64,000 bases of DNA, taken from assembly GCF_017349295.1 (NCBI RefSeq), contig NZ_JAFMPK010000047.1:669527-733526 (forward strand). The letters run 5' to 3'. Position numbers and translations under genes: made by a program. Source of the stretch: Myceligenerans salitolerans (GTDB lineage Bacteria > Actinomycetota > Actinomycetes > Actinomycetales > Cellulomonadaceae). A model generated the notes under the pieces. The model ran no database searches. It had not been told where the DNA came from and saw nothing but the letters and a program-made list of their open reading frames with translations. Below, piece after piece: positions 43,373 to 53,299 of this stretch; within the stretch, counting starts at the first letter, position 1; each line of letters begins with the position of its first letter.

Positions 43373-44785
43373 ATGGACGAGCTCGAGCTCGTACGGCTGC
43401 ACGAGGACGGTGACCGCCTGGTCGTCATCGGTCCTGACGGCGCCGAGCACACGCTGCCCATCACGGACGCCCTCCGCGCCGCCGTGCGTGGTGACCGCCC
43501 GCGGATGGAGTCGATCCGCGCCGACGAGGAACTCGCCATGCGGCCGCGGGACATCCAGGCGCGGCTGCGCGCGGGCGCGACGGCCGACGGCCTCGCCGCC
43601 GAGTCGGGGATGCCCGCCGAGCAGATCCGCCGGTTCGAGTACCCGGTCATCTCCGAACGCGAGCACGCCGTCGGGCGTGTCCGCGCGAAGGCCGTGATGT
43701 CCGAGGACGGTGGCACGGCGACCATCGGCGACCTCGCCGACAAGCGCCTGCGGGAGCGTGGCAGCGACCCCGCCACCATCGTGTGGACGGCGACCCGCGA
43801 AGGCATCGCGCCGTGGGTCGTCACGCTGACGTTCACGGTCGACGCCGGCGAGCGGGTGGCGCGCTGGTCCTTCGACCCCCGCGGGGGTGCCGTGATCGCA
43901 CTCGACGACGAGGCCCGCTGGCTCGCGCTGCCGGAGGACGACGGCGGCCCCGTCTCGCGGACCGTCACGACGCTGCCGCCCACGCGTGGCTACGGGCGGG
44001 CCACCGTCGTCGACGACGAGACCGACCTGCTGCTCGACGGCCTGTCCGAACGCCGGGGGCAGCGCCCTCAGCGCGGCCCCGAACCCGCCGACATCGATGC
44101 CGGGGAACTGGACCTCGACGACCTGTCGCCCCGGCGGCGCCGCCTCGACCCGGCCACGCCGGGGGCCGGGACGCCGCGGCCGGGAACCGAGCACTCCCGC
44201 CCGGGCACCCCGGGTACGCACGGGACAGGAACCCACGCCGTGACGGAGGACGGGTCCGCGAACGGGCCCGCAGGGCGTCCCGGGGCGGGGAACGGGCCCG
44301 ACGAGGAGCAGCCCGCCCCGGCCGCCGTCGTCGACCTCGGCTCCCGGCGGGGCAAGCACAGCACCGAACAGCCACCGGAGGAGTCCGCCCCCGGGTCCAC
44401 GCCGCCGGACGGGCGGCTGGAGTGGGACGGGCCGAGCCAGTGGGAGATCCCCGGTCCCGACAAGGACGAGGAGCGACGGCCCCGCACCGCGGCACTCCGC
44501 ACCGGCGGGCCGCTCACCGGCGCCGTGCCCAAGGCGCTGCGGCCGGCGACCGCCCGGCCGGCCCCGCCCCCGCCCTCCGGCGGTGACGGGAGGACGGGCG
44601 GGCCGGAACCCGGGGTCCGGGGTCGCGCACCGGCCGGCGACGGGGCGGGTGACGGGTCGCAGCCCGCGGACGGCACAAGCGGCGACAAGGCGAAGCAGTC
44701 CGCGCGGCGTCGTTCGGCACGCCGCGGCCGCGCGCAGGTACCGAGCTGGGACGAGATCGTCTTCGGCTCGCGCCCTGAGGGCTGA
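43373..44785 (+). CDS. sepH: Septation protein SepH
   Basis: A 470-residue actinobacterial cell-division protein that stimulates FtsZ assembly. The N-terminal DUF3071 domain (1 to about 205) has DELELVRLHEDGDRLVVIG, a helix-turn-helix at RPRDIQARLRAGATADGLA with QIRRFEYPVISERE, and WVVTLTFTVDAGERVARWSF. A long disordered Pro/Gly/Asp region (about 230-440) links to the conserved C-terminal motif RRGRAQVPSWDEIVFG. ATG 43373 follows GGAGG. The 244-nt region to the divergent inositol monophosphatase gene has no gene and no clear promoter box. Confidence 0.92.
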   Translation: MDELELVRLHEDGDRLVVIGPDGAEHTLPITDALRAAVRGDRPRMESIRADEELAMRPRDIQARLRAGATADGLAAESGMPAEQIRRFEYPVISEREHAVGRVRAKAVMSEDGGTATIGDLADKRLRERGSDPATIVWTATREGIAPWVVTLTFTVDAGERVARWSFDPRGGAVIALDDEARWLALPEDDGGPVSRTVTTLPPTRGYGRATVVDDETDLLLDGLSERRGQRPQRGPEPADIDAGELDLDDLSPRRRRLDPATPGAGTPRPGTEHSRPGTPGTHGTGTHAVTEDGSANGPAGRPGAGNGPDEEQPAPAAVVDLGSRRGKHSTEQPPEESAPGSTPPDGRLEWDGPSQWEIPGPDKDEERRPRTAALRTGGPLTGAVPKALRPATARPAPPPPSGGDGRTGGPEPGVRGRAPAGDGAGDGSQPADGTSGDKAKQSARRRSARRGRAQVPSWDEIVFGSRPEG

Positions 44786-44896
44786 GCGGCCGGAACCCGG
44801 GCCGGCGTCGGCCGTCCTCGCCCGTTCACCGGCAGCAATCCACAGGTGATGAGCACGAACTGGCCCTCATGTCCCGGTCGGTGGGACAATCACCCG

Positions 44897-45481
44897 GTGC
44901 CTACCGCCCCCGCCGCCGAGATGCGCAAGACGCTGAACACCCGCCTGCACCGTGCCGGTTACTACCCGCAGCTCGTCTCCGACCTGCTGGAGGTCGCGCT
45001 CGCCGGTGAAGACGTGGTGGCGCACCTGGTGCAGGCGGAGACCACGTTCGACTCCGAGGTGCGCCGGCACCTGACGGTCCTCGTCCTGACGCCCACGCGC
45101 CTGATCACCGCGCATGTCGACGACCAGCCCGCCGACGAGGACGACGGCCGCCCGGGTCAGGCCGCGGCGACGACGGAGGCCGTCCCGCTGAAGGAGGTCC
45201 GCTCCGTGGGCCTGACCCACATCATCGGGGAACCCGAGAAGCACCCGAACGGCGCGTCCCGGCTGGAACTGAACCTCGCCATCGGCTGGGGCGGCGCGCA
45301 CCGCATCGATCTCGAGCCGGCCACGTGCACCGACCCGAACTGCACGGCGGACCACGGGCTGACCGGGCAGTCGCTGCCCGACGACGTCGTGGTGCGGGTG
45401 TCCTCGGCGGCCGAGGGCAACGACGCCGTCCGCGCCGCGACCGAGTTCGCCGAGGCGCTCTCCCGGGCCACCGCGGCGTGA
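44897..45481 (+). CDS. DUF5998 family protein
   Basis: A 194-residue soluble protein: EMRKTLNTRLHRAGYYPQLV, VLVLTPTRLITAHVDD, VRSVGLTHIIGEPEKHPNGA, and a Cys-bearing stretch CTDPNCTADHGL. It is a conserved actinobacterial family of unknown function, resembling PH-like or photolyase-cofactor-like sheets; no catalytic residues are evident. GTG 44897 is chosen because GACAAT (near -10) ends 6 nt upstream; an ATG at 44846 would lie before that box. The stop overlaps the next GTG (GTGA). Confidence 0.8.
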   Translation: MPTAPAAEMRKTLNTRLHRAGYYPQLVSDLLEVALAGEDVVAHLVQAETTFDSEVRRHLTVLVLTPTRLITAHVDDQPADEDDGRPGQAAATTEAVPLKEVRSVGLTHIIGEPEKHPNGASRLELNLAIGWGGAHRIDLEPATCTDPNCTADHGLTGQSLPDDVVVRVSSAAEGNDAVRAATEFAEALSRATAA

Positions 45482-46878
45482 GGCCGCGCACGGACACGTC
45501 CGGGCGGCCGCTCCCGGACGACCCGTCGGCCGGCCCGGACGATCACCCGGCCGACGGGGCCGGCGCCCGCCCGGACGGCCTGCCGGGTGACGGTACCGGC
45601 GCCCGAGCCGCCGATCTGCCCGCAGGTCTGGTCGCGCCGTCGTACGGCCTCGACGGTCTGGCCGCTGTGCTGCCCGCGGCGGCCGGAGCGCTCGGGCACG
45701 AACTCACCACCGCCACCGGCATCGACGCGCGCACCGCGGCCGGGCGCCTGGCAGGGGGGTTCGGCGCGGCCACCCGCTGCGTCGTCGTCGTCGTCGACGG
45801 CCTGGGCACGCACAACCTCTCCGACCGTGGCGGGCACGCCCCCACGATGCGCGGGCTGCTGCCCGACGCCCGCACGCTCACGTCCAGCTTCCCCAGCACG
45901 ACGGCCGCGGCACTGGCGACCCTCGGCACGGGGACCGGCCCCGCCCGCACGGGGCTGCTCGGATACACGCAGCGGAACCCGGCCACCGGCGGGCTCGCCA
46001 CGCTCGTGGCCTGGCAGGAGCAGTCCGACCCGTACCGTCGGGGGCCGCGGATGTCGCAGCCGCTCACCGTCGCCCCGCAGGACCTGCAGCGAGAGCCCAC
46101 GGTGCTGGAGTCCCTCGCGGCGCGCGGGGTCGACGTGAGCGCGCCCGGACCTCAGAAGTACGACAACTCCGGCATGACGTCCGCGGCGCTGCGCGGGCCC
46201 CGGTACGTGGTGACCGGCAACCGGTTCGCCGACGCCGTCGACGCCACCGTCGCGGCACTGCGTGCGCGGGACGGTGCGGACAACCGGCTCGTCTACCTGT
46301 ACCAGGCCGCGGTGGACAAGGCGGGCCACAAACACGGCTGGGCGTCGTCCCAATGGGGGGACGCCCTGGAGGACACCGACCGCGAGCTGCGCCGCCTGCT
46401 GCGCAGCGTGCCGCGTGGCACGCTCGTGCTGGTCACGGCGGACCACGGCCAGGTCGCCACGACTCCGTCGCGGCAGCACGACGTCGCGGCCGACGCGGCG
46501 CTGTCAGAGGGCGTCGCGCTGCTCGGTGGCGAGCCCCGGGCCCTGCACGTCTACACCCGGGACGGCGTGGAACCGGCCGACGTCGCCGCGCGCTGGACCG
46601 ACCGGCTCGGCGAGGACGCCGTCGTCCGGCTGCGCGACGACGCCGTGCGCCAAGGCTGGTTCGGTCCGGCGGCAGGTCCCGGGTCGGACGTCCCGGAGCA
46701 CGTCCGCCGGATCATCGGCGACGTCGTCGTCGCCACGACTGGAGGTGAGGACGGCTCGGGTGCCGCGACCGTGGTCGACTCCCGGCTGCACTCCGCCGAC
46801 GCCCGCGCCATGCCCGGTGTGCACGGTTCGCTCACCCCGTACGAGATGCACGTGCCGCTGCTGGTCGCGGTGGCCTGA
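45478..46878 (+). CDS. Alkaline-phosphatase-superfamily phosphodiesterase/pyrophosphatase
   Basis: A 466-residue protein of the nucleotide pyrophosphatase/phosphodiesterase type. Metal and nucleophile motifs: RCVVVVVDGLGTHNL (first Asp), SSFPSTTAAALATLGTG (nucleophile Thr/Ser), QAAVDKAGHKHG (Asp and His) and LVLVTADHGQVAT (Asp-His), with the last His probably in MPGVHGS. An acidic Pro/Asp-rich N-terminal tail precedes the core and no signal peptide is visible, so it is likely cytosolic. It overlaps the DUF5998 gene by 4 nt and precedes tdk by 22 nt; the three are one operon. Confidence 0.85.
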   Translation: MRPRTDTSGRPLPDDPSAGPDDHPADGAGARPDGLPGDGTGARAADLPAGLVAPSYGLDGLAAVLPAAAGALGHELTTATGIDARTAAGRLAGGFGAATRCVVVVVDGLGTHNLSDRGGHAPTMRGLLPDARTLTSSFPSTTAAALATLGTGTGPARTGLLGYTQRNPATGGLATLVAWQEQSDPYRRGPRMSQPLTVAPQDLQREPTVLESLAARGVDVSAPGPQKYDNSGMTSAALRGPRYVVTGNRFADAVDATVAALRARDGADNRLVYLYQAAVDKAGHKHGWASSQWGDALEDTDRELRRLLRSVPRGTLVLVTADHGQVATTPSRQHDVAADAALSEGVALLGGEPRALHVYTRDGVEPADVAARWTDRLGEDAVVRLRDDAVRQGWFGPAAGPGSDVPEHVRRIIGDVVVATTGGEDGSGAATVVDSRLHSADARAMPGVHGSLTPYEMHVPLLVAVA

Positions 46879-46900
46879 CCCGAACCCCGCGAGGAGCATC

Positions 46901-47587
46901 GTGGCCGAGCTCGTCTTCTTCACCGGCACCATGGACTCCGGCAAGTCCACCCTGGCGCTGCAGACCGACCACAACTACACCGCACGCGGCCGGCGCGGCC
47001 TGATCTTCACGCGCGGGGACCGCGCGGGGACGGCACGGCTGTCCAGCCGTCTCGGACTGGAGGTGAACGCCCGCGAGGTGCTCGACGGCACCGACTTCTG
47101 GGCCGAGGTGCGCGCCGAGCGGCACGCGGGCCGTGCCGTCGACCACCTCGTCTGCGACGAGGCGCAGTTCTACTCTCCACGGCAGGTCGAGCAGCTCGCG
47201 CGCCTCGTCGACGAGACCGAGATCGACGTCTTCGCGTTCGGCATCACGACCGACTTCCGCACCCGCCTGTTCCCCGGGTCGGCACGGCTGTTCGAGCTGG
47301 CCGACCGGATCGAGGTGCTCCAGGTGCAGGCCCTGTGCTGGTGCGGCGCACGGGCCACGCACAACGCCCGCACGGTCGACGGCGTCATGGTGACCGAGGG
47401 CGACCAGGTCGTCATCGGTGACACGGCGGACGACGGGAACGACGGCGGGAACGACGGCACCGGCGCGGCGACCGCCGGCGCGGCGGCCGTGGCCTACGAG
47501 GTGCTCTGCCGCCGTCACCACATGCGCCGCATGACGGCGGCCACGGCCCGGCGCCGCAGCACGGCGGACGAGTCGCTCTGGGCGTAG
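46901..47587 (+). CDS. tdk: Thymidine kinase
   Basis: Phosphorylates thymidine (and deoxyuridine) with ATP in pyrimidine salvage. 228 residues, TK1-like type: P-loop G9-TMDSGK-S16, DEAQFYSP (Walker B/DEAQF), FRTRLFPGSARLFELAD, and zinc-ribbon cysteines in LCWCGARATH and LCRRHH. An Asp/Gly/Asn insert (DDGNDGGNDGTG) in the C-terminal domain is unusual. GTG 46901 follows GAGGAG. It ends the DUF5998-phosphodiesterase-tdk operon and converges on the acetyltransferase gene. Confidence 0.92.
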   Translation: MAELVFFTGTMDSGKSTLALQTDHNYTARGRRGLIFTRGDRAGTARLSSRLGLEVNAREVLDGTDFWAEVRAERHAGRAVDHLVCDEAQFYSPRQVEQLARLVDETEIDVFAFGITTDFRTRLFPGSARLFELADRIEVLQVQALCWCGARATHNARTVDGVMVTEGDQVVIGDTADDGNDGGNDGTGAATAGAAAVAYEVLCRRHHMRRMTAATARRRSTADESLWA

Positions 47588-47631
47588 CGGCTCGCTGCGG
47601 GCGTGGCCGCGGCCGGGGACCAGACGCTCAC

Positions 47632-47657
47632 GGTCTCCTGGCGCTCGACCGGAGACC
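47632..47657. terminator. Hairpin between tdk and convergent acetyltransferase gene
   Basis: GGTCTCC (47632-47638) and GGAGACC (47651-47657) pair around a 12-nt loop in the 90-nt convergent gap. Confidence 0.4.
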
Positions 47658-47677
47658 CGTCCGCCACGGAGCTGCGC

Positions 47678-50572
47678 CTACTCCGGAAGGGACCGGCGCA
47701 GCGGGTCGGTGCGGCGGCCGGCCGGGCGCAGGCGGACCGTGGCGTGCAGGACGGACGCGCCGTGCTCGGCCACCGTCACCGGGTAGAGCTCCAGCGACGC
47801 GAGTTCGGGGAGGTCGTCCGCCATGACCGACACCCTCGACAGCACGTCCTCGAGCGCGGCCACGTCCGCCGTCGGGGCGCCCTGGTAGCCGAACAGCCGT
47901 GGCGCCGTGCGCACACCCCGCACCATCCGGGCCACGTCCACGTCGGTCAGCGGCGGCACCCCGTGCGAGACGTCGTCGAGCAGGTCGGTCGCGTCTCCCG
48001 CGAGCCCGAACGACACCACCGGCCCGAACAGGTCGTCCTCCCGGCTCCGGATCACGCACGCCACACCGGGCGGGGCCATGGCCTGGACCTCGAGCGCCGG
48101 GTCGACGGCGGGCACCAGGGAGCCGGCCGCGGCCTGCATCCGCGCCGCGTCGGCACGCAGCTCCGACTCCTCCGCGATGTCGAGCTTCACCCCGCCCAGG
48201 TCCGCGCGATGGCGCAGCGCCGGCGTCGCGATCTTGAGGGCCACCGGCCAGCCGATCTCGCGCGCGGCGTCCACCGCCTCGTCCGCGGAACGGACCGTGC
48301 GCGCCGTCCACACCCGGATCCCGTAGCAGGCGAGCAGCTCCGCGGCGCGGCCGTCGTCGAGCGGCATCTCCTGCCCGCTGCCGGCGAGCGCGGCCTCCAC
48401 CAGCTCGCGCGCGCGGGCACGGTCGACGCCCTCCGGACGCACCGGTGCCCCGTGGTCCTGCTCCCGCCAGCGGGCGTAGCGGACGACGGCGCCCAGCGCC
48501 CAGACCGCGTCCTCGGGGGTGGAGAACGCCGGGACCCGTACGCCGTCGCCGGTGAGCGACGTGCCGGACGGAGCGTGCCGCGGGTCCGGGTTCTCGTCCG
48601 GAGCGGAGGCGACGGCGTCCGCGGCCGGGTACGGCGCGCGGAGCACCTCCGGCATACCGTGCAGCCCGAGCATGCTGGCCACCGTGGTGCGGCCGGTCCG
48701 GGCCGCCGCGGCCGCGACGGCGCGCGCGATCCCGTCGGACCGCGGGACGACGACCGGGACGTCCACGACGACGACGGCGTCACAGGCATCGGGCGCGTAC
48801 AGCGTCTCGACGGCACGCGCGACGTCCTCGTCGGACGCGCCGGGCCGGAGCGCGACCGCCTCGCGGACGTCCAGGCCCGCGGCCCCGCACGCTTCGGACA
48901 CCAGCGTGAGCAGGGTGGGCGACCCCGCGAGGATGCCCACGCGCCTCCCGCGCGGGAGCGGCTGATGCGCCGCGACCTGCGCGACGTCCATGAGCTGGTG
49001 GGTGTTCTCGGCCCGGATCACGCCCGACTGGGTCAGCACCTCGTCGAGCATCCGGCGCGGCGCCCGCGTGCTCCGCACCACGTGCCCCGGCGGCACCACG
49101 TGCCCGGACCGCCCCGCGACCACCACGACCACCGGCTTGCGCGCGGCGAGCCGGCGCGCGACACGCGAGAACTTGCGCGGGTTGCCGAGCGTCTCCAGGT
49201 AGAGGCAGACGACGCCCGTGGTGGGGTCGTCCTGCCAGTACTGCATCAGGTCGTTGCCCGAGACGTCCGCCCGGTGTCCCGCCGACACCAGCGCCGAGAC
49301 GCCGAGACCACGGCGCACGACCGTCTTCGCGAGCGTGACCGCGGCCGGGGCCGACTGGCAGAAGAGTCCCACCACCCCGTCGGGCGGGGCGTGCTCCGCC
49401 AGCGACGCCCGCAGGCGGGCGCCGGGCGCGTTCGTGACGAGTCCGTACGACGCCGGTCCCACGACCCGCATCCCCGCCCCGTGCGCCACCCGCAGCAGCT
49501 CGCGCTGGCGGGCCAGCCCTTCCGGCCCGGTCTCCGCGTACCCCGCCGAGAGCACGACGACGCCTCGGGCGCCCCGGACGGCCGCACGCCGCACCGCCTC
49601 GGTCGCCCGGTCGGGCGGGGCGGCCACGAGCAGGAGATCGATGTCGCCGACATCGTCCCAGGACGCCGCGGGAACGACGGCCGGCGACGACACGGCCGGT
49701 GTGGGCGGGGCCTCCGGCGCGGACCCGGCCGCCGCCGCGGGCTCGCCCGGCCCGGCCGTCTCCCCCGCCACTCCCAGCACGGTCAGTACGGTGTCTCCGG
49801 GATCCGTGCGGTGCGACGCGACGACCCGGGCCGCCTGCAGGGCCTCCAGGGAGTGGTGCGGGTCCGCCTCACCGTCGTCGTCCCCGATGCGGGCGGGCCC
49901 GACGAGCAGGACACGGCGGGCACCGAGCAGGCCGGCCATCGACACGGCCTCGGCCCGGTGCTCCCGGTCGGCCATGACCTCACGTGAGCGGTCGGTGGGG
50001 TCGAGGCCGATACCGACGTGCACGAAGCCGTCGTCGAGATGCTGCTCGACGGCGTAGCCCGCCTCGCGGAACACGCCGAGCATGGCGCGGTTCTGGGGCA
50101 GCACCTCGGCGACGAAGCGACGGACGCCCCGCTCGCGGGCGGCGTCCGCGACGTGCTCCAGGAGGACGGATCCGAGACCGCGGCCCTGCACGGAGTCGGC
50201 GATGTTGAACGCGACCTCGGCGGTCCGGGGCCCCGGACCGGGAACGACGTCGAACCGTGCGACGCCCAGGATCTCCTCGCCGTCGGACAACTCGCTCGCC
50301 GGGCGGACGGCGACCAGTGCGACGCGGTCGGTGTGGTCCACCGTGACGAACTGCCGCAGCATCCGCTCCGGGATGCGGTTCAGCGCCGCGAAGAAGCGGA
50401 GGTAGACCGAGCGCTCGGACTGGGCCATGTGGAAGCGCTGCAGGGCGTCCGCGTCGTCCGGACGGATGGGGCGCAGGTGGGTGGTGCTTCCGTCGCGGAG
50501 CACGACGTCGGCCTCCCACTCCACCGGGTACGGGACCTGGCTCCCCTCCGCGCCTACGGCGTCGTCGCTCAC
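47678..50572 (-). CDS. GNAT-acyl-CoA synthetase (NDP-forming) fusion, Pat-type protein acetyltransferase
   Basis: 964 residues. The GNAT domain is N-terminal (about 20-200) with the acetyl-CoA loop Q129-GRGLG-S135. It is followed by a CoA-binding Rossmann domain (about 210-345), a succinyl-CoA-ligase-like domain with VGLFCQSAPAAVTL and PVVVVVAGRSG, and a C-terminal ATP-grasp (about 735-964, YGIRVWTARTV, GWPVALKIATPALRHRADLG). Such proteins acetylate lysines of acetyl-CoA synthetase and other targets. The SHTG-type phosphohistidine of true synthetases is not seen after AGRSG, so synthesis of acyl-CoA is unlikely. GTG 50572 is 6 nt after TAGCCT. Confidence 0.88.
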   Translation of the reverse strand: MSDDAVGAEGSQVPYPVEWEADVVLRDGSTTHLRPIRPDDADALQRFHMAQSERSVYLRFFAALNRIPERMLRQFVTVDHTDRVALVAVRPASELSDGEEILGVARFDVVPGPGPRTAEVAFNIADSVQGRGLGSVLLEHVADAARERGVRRFVAEVLPQNRAMLGVFREAGYAVEQHLDDGFVHVGIGLDPTDRSREVMADREHRAEAVSMAGLLGARRVLLVGPARIGDDDGEADPHHSLEALQAARVVASHRTDPGDTVLTVLGVAGETAGPGEPAAAAGSAPEAPPTPAVSSPAVVPAASWDDVGDIDLLLVAAPPDRATEAVRRAAVRGARGVVVLSAGYAETGPEGLARQRELLRVAHGAGMRVVGPASYGLVTNAPGARLRASLAEHAPPDGVVGLFCQSAPAAVTLAKTVVRRGLGVSALVSAGHRADVSGNDLMQYWQDDPTTGVVCLYLETLGNPRKFSRVARRLAARKPVVVVVAGRSGHVVPPGHVVRSTRAPRRMLDEVLTQSGVIRAENTHQLMDVAQVAAHQPLPRGRRVGILAGSPTLLTLVSEACGAAGLDVREAVALRPGASDEDVARAVETLYAPDACDAVVVVDVPVVVPRSDGIARAVAAAAARTGRTTVASMLGLHGMPEVLRAPYPAADAVASAPDENPDPRHAPSGTSLTGDGVRVPAFSTPEDAVWALGAVVRYARWREQDHGAPVRPEGVDRARARELVEAALAGSGQEMPLDDGRAAELLACYGIRVWTARTVRSADEAVDAAREIGWPVALKIATPALRHRADLGGVKLDIAEESELRADAARMQAAAGSLVPAVDPALEVQAMAPPGVACVIRSREDDLFGPVVSFGLAGDATDLLDDVSHGVPPLTDVDVARMVRGVRTAPRLFGYQGAPTADVAALEDVLSRVSVMADDLPELASLELYPVTVAEHGASVLHATVRLRPAGRRTDPLRRSLPE

Positions 50573-50578
50573 ACGGCA

Positions 50579-50584
50579 AGGCTA
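50579..50584 (-). promoter_or_regulatory. -10 box, leaderless type, acetyltransferase gene
   Basis: TAGCCT on the minus strand, 6 nt before GTG 50572. Confidence 0.6.
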
Positions 50585-50663
50585 ACCACACCTGGCGGTC
50601 CTCCGGGTGCGCTCGCACGGGATCACTCCGGTGTCGATACGCGGGAGTGTCGGTGAGCCCATG

Positions 50664-50669
50664 TAGGTT
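50664..50669 (+). promoter_or_regulatory. Candidate -10 box of the topoisomerase gene
   Basis: TAGGTT about 78 nt before the ATG, consistent with a leader containing AGGAG at 50731-50735. Confidence 0.4.
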
Positions 50670-50746
50670 TGGCCCTGTCACCGAGCCGCCCGCACGGGCT
50701 GCCACGACGTCCCCGACCCCACCAGTCCGCAGGAGCCCGAAGAAGA

Positions 50747-53224
50747 ATGGCCCGTAAGCCGTCGTCCGCCCCGCTCGACGAGAGCGAGATCCACGAGACG
50801 ATCGTCGACATCGACGTCTCGGCGGAGATGGAGTCCTCGTTCCTCGAGTACGCGTACTCCGTGATCTACAGCCGCGCCCTGCCGGACGCGCGCGACGGCC
50901 TCAAGCCGGTGCAGCGCCGCATCCTCTACATGATGGCGGACATGGGGCTGCGCCCCGACCGCGCCCACGTGAAGTCGTCCCGCGTGGTCGGCGAGGTCAT
51001 GGGGAAGCTGCACCCCCACGGCGACACGGCCATCTACGAGGCCCTCGTGCGGCTCGCGCAGGACTTCTCGCTGCGGCTGCCGCTGGTGGACGGTCACGGC
51101 AACTTCGGCTCGCTCGACGACGGCCCCGCGGCCCCCCGGTACACGGAGGCCCGGCCCGCGGCGTCGGCCACGGCGATGACGGCGGACCTGGACGAGGACG
51201 TCGTCGACTTCGTACCGAACTACGACAACAAGCTCACCCAGCCCGAGGTGCTGCCGTCGGCGATCCCGAACCTGCTGGTCAACGGTGCGTCCGGGATCGC
51301 GGTCGGCATGGCGACGAACATGCCGCCGCACAACCTCGTCGAGGTCGTCGCCGCCGCACAGCACCTGCTGAAGAACCCGGACGCCACGCTCGAGGACGTG
51401 CAGCGGTTCGTGCCGGGGCCGGACCTGCCGAGCGGCGGCAAGATCGTCGGGCTCGAGGGCATCCGCGACGCCTACCGCACGGGCCGGGGCACGTTCCGCA
51501 CGCGAGCGACCGCGCGCATCGAGAACGTGACGCCGCGGCGGCGCGGCATCGTGGTGACCGAACTGCCCTACGCCGTGGGGCCGGAGAAGGTGATCGAGAA
51601 GATCGCCGACGGCGTCAAGGCCAAGAAGATCCAGGGCGTCACCGCCGTGCAGGACCTCACCGACCGGACGCACGGTATGCGGCTGGTCGTCGAGGTGAAG
51701 GCGGGCTTCGACCCCGAGGCCGTCCTGGAGCAGCTCTACCGCACCACGCCGCTCGAGGACACGTTCGGCATCAACAACGTCTCGCTCGTGGACGGGCAGC
51801 CGCGCACGCTCGGGCTGCTGGACCTGTTGCGCGTGTGGGTGAACCATCGCGTGGACGTCGTCCGGCGGCGGTCGCAGTTCCGCCTGACGAAGCGCCAGGA
51901 GCGGCTGCACCTGGTCGAGGGCCTGCTCGTCGCGATCCTCGACATCGACGAGGTGATCCAGGTCATCCGCTCGTCGGACGACGCCGCCGTGGCGCGGGAG
52001 CGTCTGATGAGCGTGTTCGACCTCTCGGAGGCGCAGGCGGCCTACATCCTCGACCTCCAGCTGCGCCGCCTGACCAAGTTCTCGCGGATCGAGCTGGAGA
52101 AGGAGCAGGAGGAGCTGCGGCTGGAGATCGCGAAGCTGGAGGAGATCCTCGGCTCCGAGAAGGTGCTGCACCGGCTCGTGTCGAAGGAGATGGGCGAGGT
52201 CGCCAAGACGTACGGCACGCCGCGTCGCACGATCCTGCTCGACGCCGAGGGCGGCAGCGTCGGCTCGGCCGCCCCGGCGGCACGCGGCAAGAAGGGCGCG
52301 CTGGACGACCTGAACCTGGAGATCGCCGACTCCCCCACCCGGGTGGTGCTGTCCGCGACGGGCCTGCTGGCCCGGCTGACCGACGACGCCCCCGTGTCAC
52401 GCGAGGGCAACCGCGCCGCCCACGACGCGCTGCGCGCCGACTGCGCCGCCACCACGCGCGGCGACATCGCGCTGGTCACGTCGCGTGGTCGTGCGCTGCG
52501 CGTTCCCGTGGTCGAGCTGCCGACCCTGCCCCCCACGGAAGGTGCGCCGTCGTTGTCCGGCGGGCTGCCGCTGTCCGAACTCGTGGATCTCGCCCCGGAC
52601 GAGACGGTCCTGGGGCTGCTCTCCCTCGCGGAGGGCGCCCCCACCCTCGCGCTCGGCACCGCCGCGGGCGTGGTGAAGCGCGTGACGAGCACCGACGTAC
52701 CGAAGAACGGCGACGACTGGACGGTCATCGGGCTCAAGGACGGCGACGAGGTGGTCGGCACCGCGCTGGTGACGGACGACGACGAGCTGGTGTTCGTCTC
52801 CTCGGACTCCTCGCTGCTGCACTTCCCGGCCTCCGTGGTGCGGCCACAGGGCAGGTCGGGCGGCGGTGTCGCGGGCATCAAGCTCGCCGCCGACCAGAAG
52901 GTCGTGTTCTTCGGCGCGGTCCGGGCCGGGACCTCGGCGTCGGTCGTGACGATCGCGGGTGCGGCGGGCGCGCTGCCGGGCGTGGAGGCCGGAATGGGCA
53001 AGGTGACGCCGTTCGAGCTCTACCCGGGCAAGGGGCGCGCCACCGGCGGTGTCCGCTCGCAGCGGTTCCTGAAGGGGTTCGACGGCCTGGTCCTGGCCTG
53101 GGTCGGTGCGGCTCCGCCGCGGGCTCTCGGCGCGGGCGGGCAGCCGGTGGACCTCCCGGAGGTCGACGAGCGCCGCGACGGCTCGGGCACGCCCATGGAG
53201 ACCCCGGTCACGGTGGTCGGCTGA
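50747..53224 (+). CDS. parC: DNA topoisomerase IV / gyrase-like subunit A
   Basis: An 825-residue type IIA topoisomerase A subunit that decatenates or relaxes DNA with a B subunit not in this window. The winged-helix core has [34 protein letters not shown] and the catalytic Y132 ([11 protein letters not shown]); a coiled-coil gate spans about residues 390-500. The C-terminal beta-pinwheel lacks a clean QRRGGRG box ([14 protein letters not shown] is the nearest), which favours topoisomerase IV over gyrase. At the quinolone-determining positions it has T94 and E98. ATG 50747 with AGGAG upstream. Confidence 0.9.
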   Translation: MARKPSSAPLDESEIHETIVDIDVSAEMESSFLEYAYSVIYSRALPDARDGLKPVQRRILYMMADMGLRPDRAHVKSSRVVGEVMGKLHPHGDTAIYEALVRLAQDFSLRLPLVDGHGNFGSLDDGPAAPRYTEARPAASATAMTADLDEDVVDFVPNYDNKLTQPEVLPSAIPNLLVNGASGIAVGMATNMPPHNLVEVVAAAQHLLKNPDATLEDVQRFVPGPDLPSGGKIVGLEGIRDAYRTGRGTFRTRATARIENVTPRRRGIVVTELPYAVGPEKVIEKIADGVKAKKIQGVTAVQDLTDRTHGMRLVVEVKAGFDPEAVLEQLYRTTPLEDTFGINNVSLVDGQPRTLGLLDLLRVWVNHRVDVVRRRSQFRLTKRQERLHLVEGLLVAILDIDEVIQVIRSSDDAAVARERLMSVFDLSEAQAAYILDLQLRRLTKFSRIELEKEQEELRLEIAKLEEILGSEKVLHRLVSKEMGEVAKTYGTPRRTILLDAEGGSVGSAAPAARGKKGALDDLNLEIADSPTRVVLSATGLLARLTDDAPVSREGNRAAHDALRADCAATTRGDIALVTSRGRALRVPVVELPTLPPTEGAPSLSGGLPLSELVDLAPDETVLGLLSLAEGAPTLALGTAAGVVKRVTSTDVPKNGDDWTVIGLKDGDEVVGTALVTDDDELVFVSSDSSLLHFPASVVRPQGRSGGGVAGIKLAADQKVVFFGAVRAGTSASVVTIAGAAGALPGVEAGMGKVTPFELYPGKGRATGGVRSQRFLKGFDGLVLAWVGAAPPRALGAGGQPVDLPEVDERRDGSGTPMETPVTVVG

Positions 53225-53299
53225 CGGACGCGGTCCCCGCCCGTCCGTCGTCCGGGTACTTCCTCGCCCGCATCCCCGGCACGTGATTGACTGCCGGGC

